This document shows positions 5,771-7,001 of a DNA stretch of 7,001 bases, piece after piece; position 1 is the stretch's first letter; the number at the start of each line of letters is the position of its first letter. Source of the stretch: an uncultured bacterium (lineage in GTDB: Bacteria > Bacillota > Clostridia > Lachnospirales > Lachnospiraceae); contig CAOKFN010000087.1 of assembly GCA_948467735.1 (NCBI GenBank), positions 1 to 7,001 of the forward strand. The letters are read 5' to 3'. The notes under the pieces were generated by a model that worked only from the letters and a program-made list of their open reading frames with translations, did not search any database and had not been told where the DNA came from. The position numbers and the translations under genes are program-made.

Positions 5771-6394
5771 GTGACCCGAGAGGAAATGAGAATCCAGAGG
5801 GAATTGAAAAAAGCAGTCGAAAAAGATTTCCTAAAGCCCGCCGCAAAAAAACATGGTTATAAAATGATCGGCGGAATTCCCTATTGCGTTTACGATGACT
5901 GGCTGTATACGATTTTTGTATCTAATTCACATAACTATATTCGCATGGTAATCAATGTAAGGCCGATTGCAATAGACGAAGCGTTCTGGGAAGTTTTCGA
6001 GATGAAAGACGAAGCGGCTAAAAAGCCTTTTAGCTTTCACGTAAACGCTGCTTTTGTCCCACATAGCTTTTGGCTGGAAGAATGGAAGCTGCAGGTCGCG
6101 GCGGTGGAAGAAGCGGAGTCCGTGTTGGAACGGGCTTTTACGGATGCGGACGAGAAAATATCAGGATATCGCGGGCAGATAAAGACCGTGGAAGACTTTA
6201 AGGAATTGGTGCGGAATCATGAGCCTGTCAATCATTTAAACTGCATACTATGCGACATTGTTTTGGAAGACTATGAAAGCGCCCTGACGAAAACAGAGGA
6301 AGAACTGGCCAATAAACACAGCGGCGGGTTTGCCAGTATGAAGGGTGGGGACATCTATGAATATGTGCGGCGGTATTGTAAAAATCGATTGTGA
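5771..6394 (+). CDS. Unrecognised 207-residue protein, partner of the nucleotidyltransferase
   Basis: I do not recognise this family. The start is GTG 5771 with AAAGGGG at 5755-5761 (nine-base spacing); ATG 5786 is an alternative but is less well placed. The protein opens with a charged helix (about residues 1-30) leading to KKHGYKMIGGIPYCVYDDWLY and a run of alternating hydrophobic residues (YTIFVSNSHNYIRMVINVRP). This resembles the mixed beta-sheet start of DUF4304-like proteins, a weak comparison from memory. The middle has FSFHVNAAFVPHSFWLEEWK, and the C-terminal half is helical and acidic, ending in a basic YEYVRRYCKNRL. There is no membrane segment or signal peptide, so it is likely cytoplasmic. 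It lies 17 bases after the nucleotidyltransferase and is probably co-expressed and functionally linked to it, by context only. Confidence 0.75.
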   Translation: MTREEMRIQRELKKAVEKDFLKPAAKKHGYKMIGGIPYCVYDDWLYTIFVSNSHNYIRMVINVRPIAIDEAFWEVFEMKDEAAKKPFSFHVNAAFVPHSFWLEEWKLQVAAVEEAESVLERAFTDADEKISGYRGQIKTVEDFKELVRNHEPVNHLNCILCDIVLEDYESALTKTEEELANKHSGGFASMKGGDIYEYVRRYCKNRL

Positions 6395-6423
6395 ATATTT
6401 GCCGGAATTTCAGCCAAAATCTC

Positions 6424-6452
6424 TTGCAAGGCAGGAGTATATATGTTATAAT
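6424..6452 (+). promoter_or_regulatory. Sigma-A-type promoter for rpsB
   Basis: TTGCAA (6424-6429) and TATAAT (6447-6452) are separated by 17 bases, and the -10 is extended by TGT (6444-6446). This is the best promoter in the window. Transcription should start near 6459, giving a leader of about 226 bases. It separates the ribosomal-protein operon from the genes upstream. Confidence 0.8.
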
Positions 6453-6458
6453 GCAAAT

Positions 6459-6684
6459 GTTGTGATAAAAAAACACGCATACTGATTCGGCAGTGGTGCT
6501 TTACTGCCGCGGGCAATGAGCCGGGGAAGCGCGCAGGGAATCATAAGTTCTCTGTCTGTCTTGGCGGAGGCCGCGGGATTTGAAAGGTAGCTGTCGGAGC
6601 AGGCCGGATTCTAACGCAGATTCGGCACAGGAACCAAAGGTTTACGACAGTGTGCGGAAGGATTAACCAAACGGAGGTAAGAAC
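6459..6684 (+). promoter_or_regulatory. rpsB 5' leader with stem-loops, possible autoregulatory element
   Basis: The stretch between the promoter and rpsB has no gene. CGGCAGT (6488-6494) pairs with ACTGCCG (6503-6509) around an eight-base loop. GCCGGAT (6603-6609) pairs with ATTCGGC (6620-6626) with one G-U and a ten-base loop. The GGAGGT at 6673-6678 serves rpsB. Many ribosomal-protein operons are controlled by their product binding a structured leader, and the length fits such a role. I do not recognise a named leader class. No T-run terminator is seen. Confidence 0.4.
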
Positions 6685-7001
6685 ATGAGCGTTATTTCTA
6701 TGAAACAGCTGCTTGAAGCAGGCGTCCATTTTGGACATCTGACCAGAAGATGGAACCCCAAAATGGCTCCATATATCTTCACGGAGAGAAACGGAATTCA
6801 TATCATTGACCTGCAGAAATCTGTGGGAAAAGTGGATGAGGCGTACAGGGCAGTATCCGAAATTGCGGCACAGGGCGGCACGATTCTCTTCGTGGGAACC
6901 AAGAAGCAGGCGCAGGACGCTGTTAAGACCGAGGCAGAGCGCTGCGGTATGTACTATGTAAACGAGAGATGGCTGGGCGGCATGCTCACCAATTTCAAGA
7001 C
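6685..7001 (+). CDS. rpsB: 30S ribosomal protein S2, 3'-truncated by the window
   Basis: The product is small-subunit protein S2, which binds at the back of the 30S head-body junction and is needed for S1 recruitment and translation initiation. The 105 complete codons visible start MSVISMKQLLEAGVHFGHLT and continue with RRWNPKMAPYIFTERNGIHI, IIDLQKS, ILFVGTKKQAQ and NERWLGGMLTNFK, all hallmark S2 segments. The family is normally about 230-260 residues, so more than half lies beyond the window. GGAGG at 6673-6677 is seven bases before ATG 6685. It has its own strong promoter and long leader. In Firmicutes tsf usually follows. Its position after sigD and a SwrB-like gene matches the B. subtilis order. 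Confidence 0.98.
   Translation, partial: MSVISMKQLLEAGVHFGHLTRRWNPKMAPYIFTERNGIHIIDLQKSVGKVDEAYRAVSEIAAQGGTILFVGTKKQAQDAVKTEAERCGMYYVNERWLGGMLTNFK

Noticed and set aside
6541..6801. 86-codon - strand open frame across the rpsB leader and start
   Set aside because: It overlaps the confident rpsB start and leader in antisense and has no recognisable protein features.

Overview
The window comes from a flagellated, low-to-mid GC Firmicute, most likely a clostridium of the Lachnospiraceae type. Evidence for this: strong AGGAGG-type ribosome binding sites, Gram-positive-style sigma-A promoters, a FliA/SigD motility sigma factor, and a DUF342 (FapA) gene leading toward rpsB. All genes I can support lie on the + strand. 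No tRNA, rRNA, CRISPR array, transposase or integrase is visible.

Layout. Positions 1-699 hold the 3' part of the motility sigma factor gene (fliA/sigD). Positions 853-2445 hold a FapA/DUF342 protein, whose stop codon is overlapped by a perfect 18-bp hairpin. A structured intergenic stretch (2446-2634) precedes a small hydrophilic gene of unknown function (2635-2943). That gene is followed by a coding-like 30-codon segment in another frame, ending at 3034. An AT-rich promoter region leads to a SwrB-like membrane-anchored coiled-coil protein (3079-3978) and a membrane-anchored protein with a C-terminal YceG/MltG-like domain (3997-4662). Next come a structured 269-base gap and a two-gene block: a Pol-beta-type nucleotidyltransferase (4932-5753) and an unrecognised 207-aa protein (5771-6394). 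The window ends with a promoter, a leader of about 226 bases and the start of rpsB (6685 to the window end).

How the genes fit together. In Bacillus subtilis the end of the fla/che operon reads sigD-swrB-rpsB. The same backbone is visible here, with fapA and the small gene between sigD and the SwrB-like gene, and with the MltG-like gene plus the two-gene block before rpsB. The first five genes look like the tail of a motility and cell-surface operon. The nucleotidyltransferase pair has its own candidate -10 element and a strongly base-paired leader, so it looks like an accessory insertion between motility genes and the ribosomal-protein operon.

The least explained items are the alternative-pairing structure at 2561-2618, the out-of-frame tail after a GTT-TGA stop at 2938-2943, the structured leader at 4712-4868, and the two-gene nucleotidyltransferase block. 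None is proven to be a new system. They are the places where known gene families do not account for the sequence.
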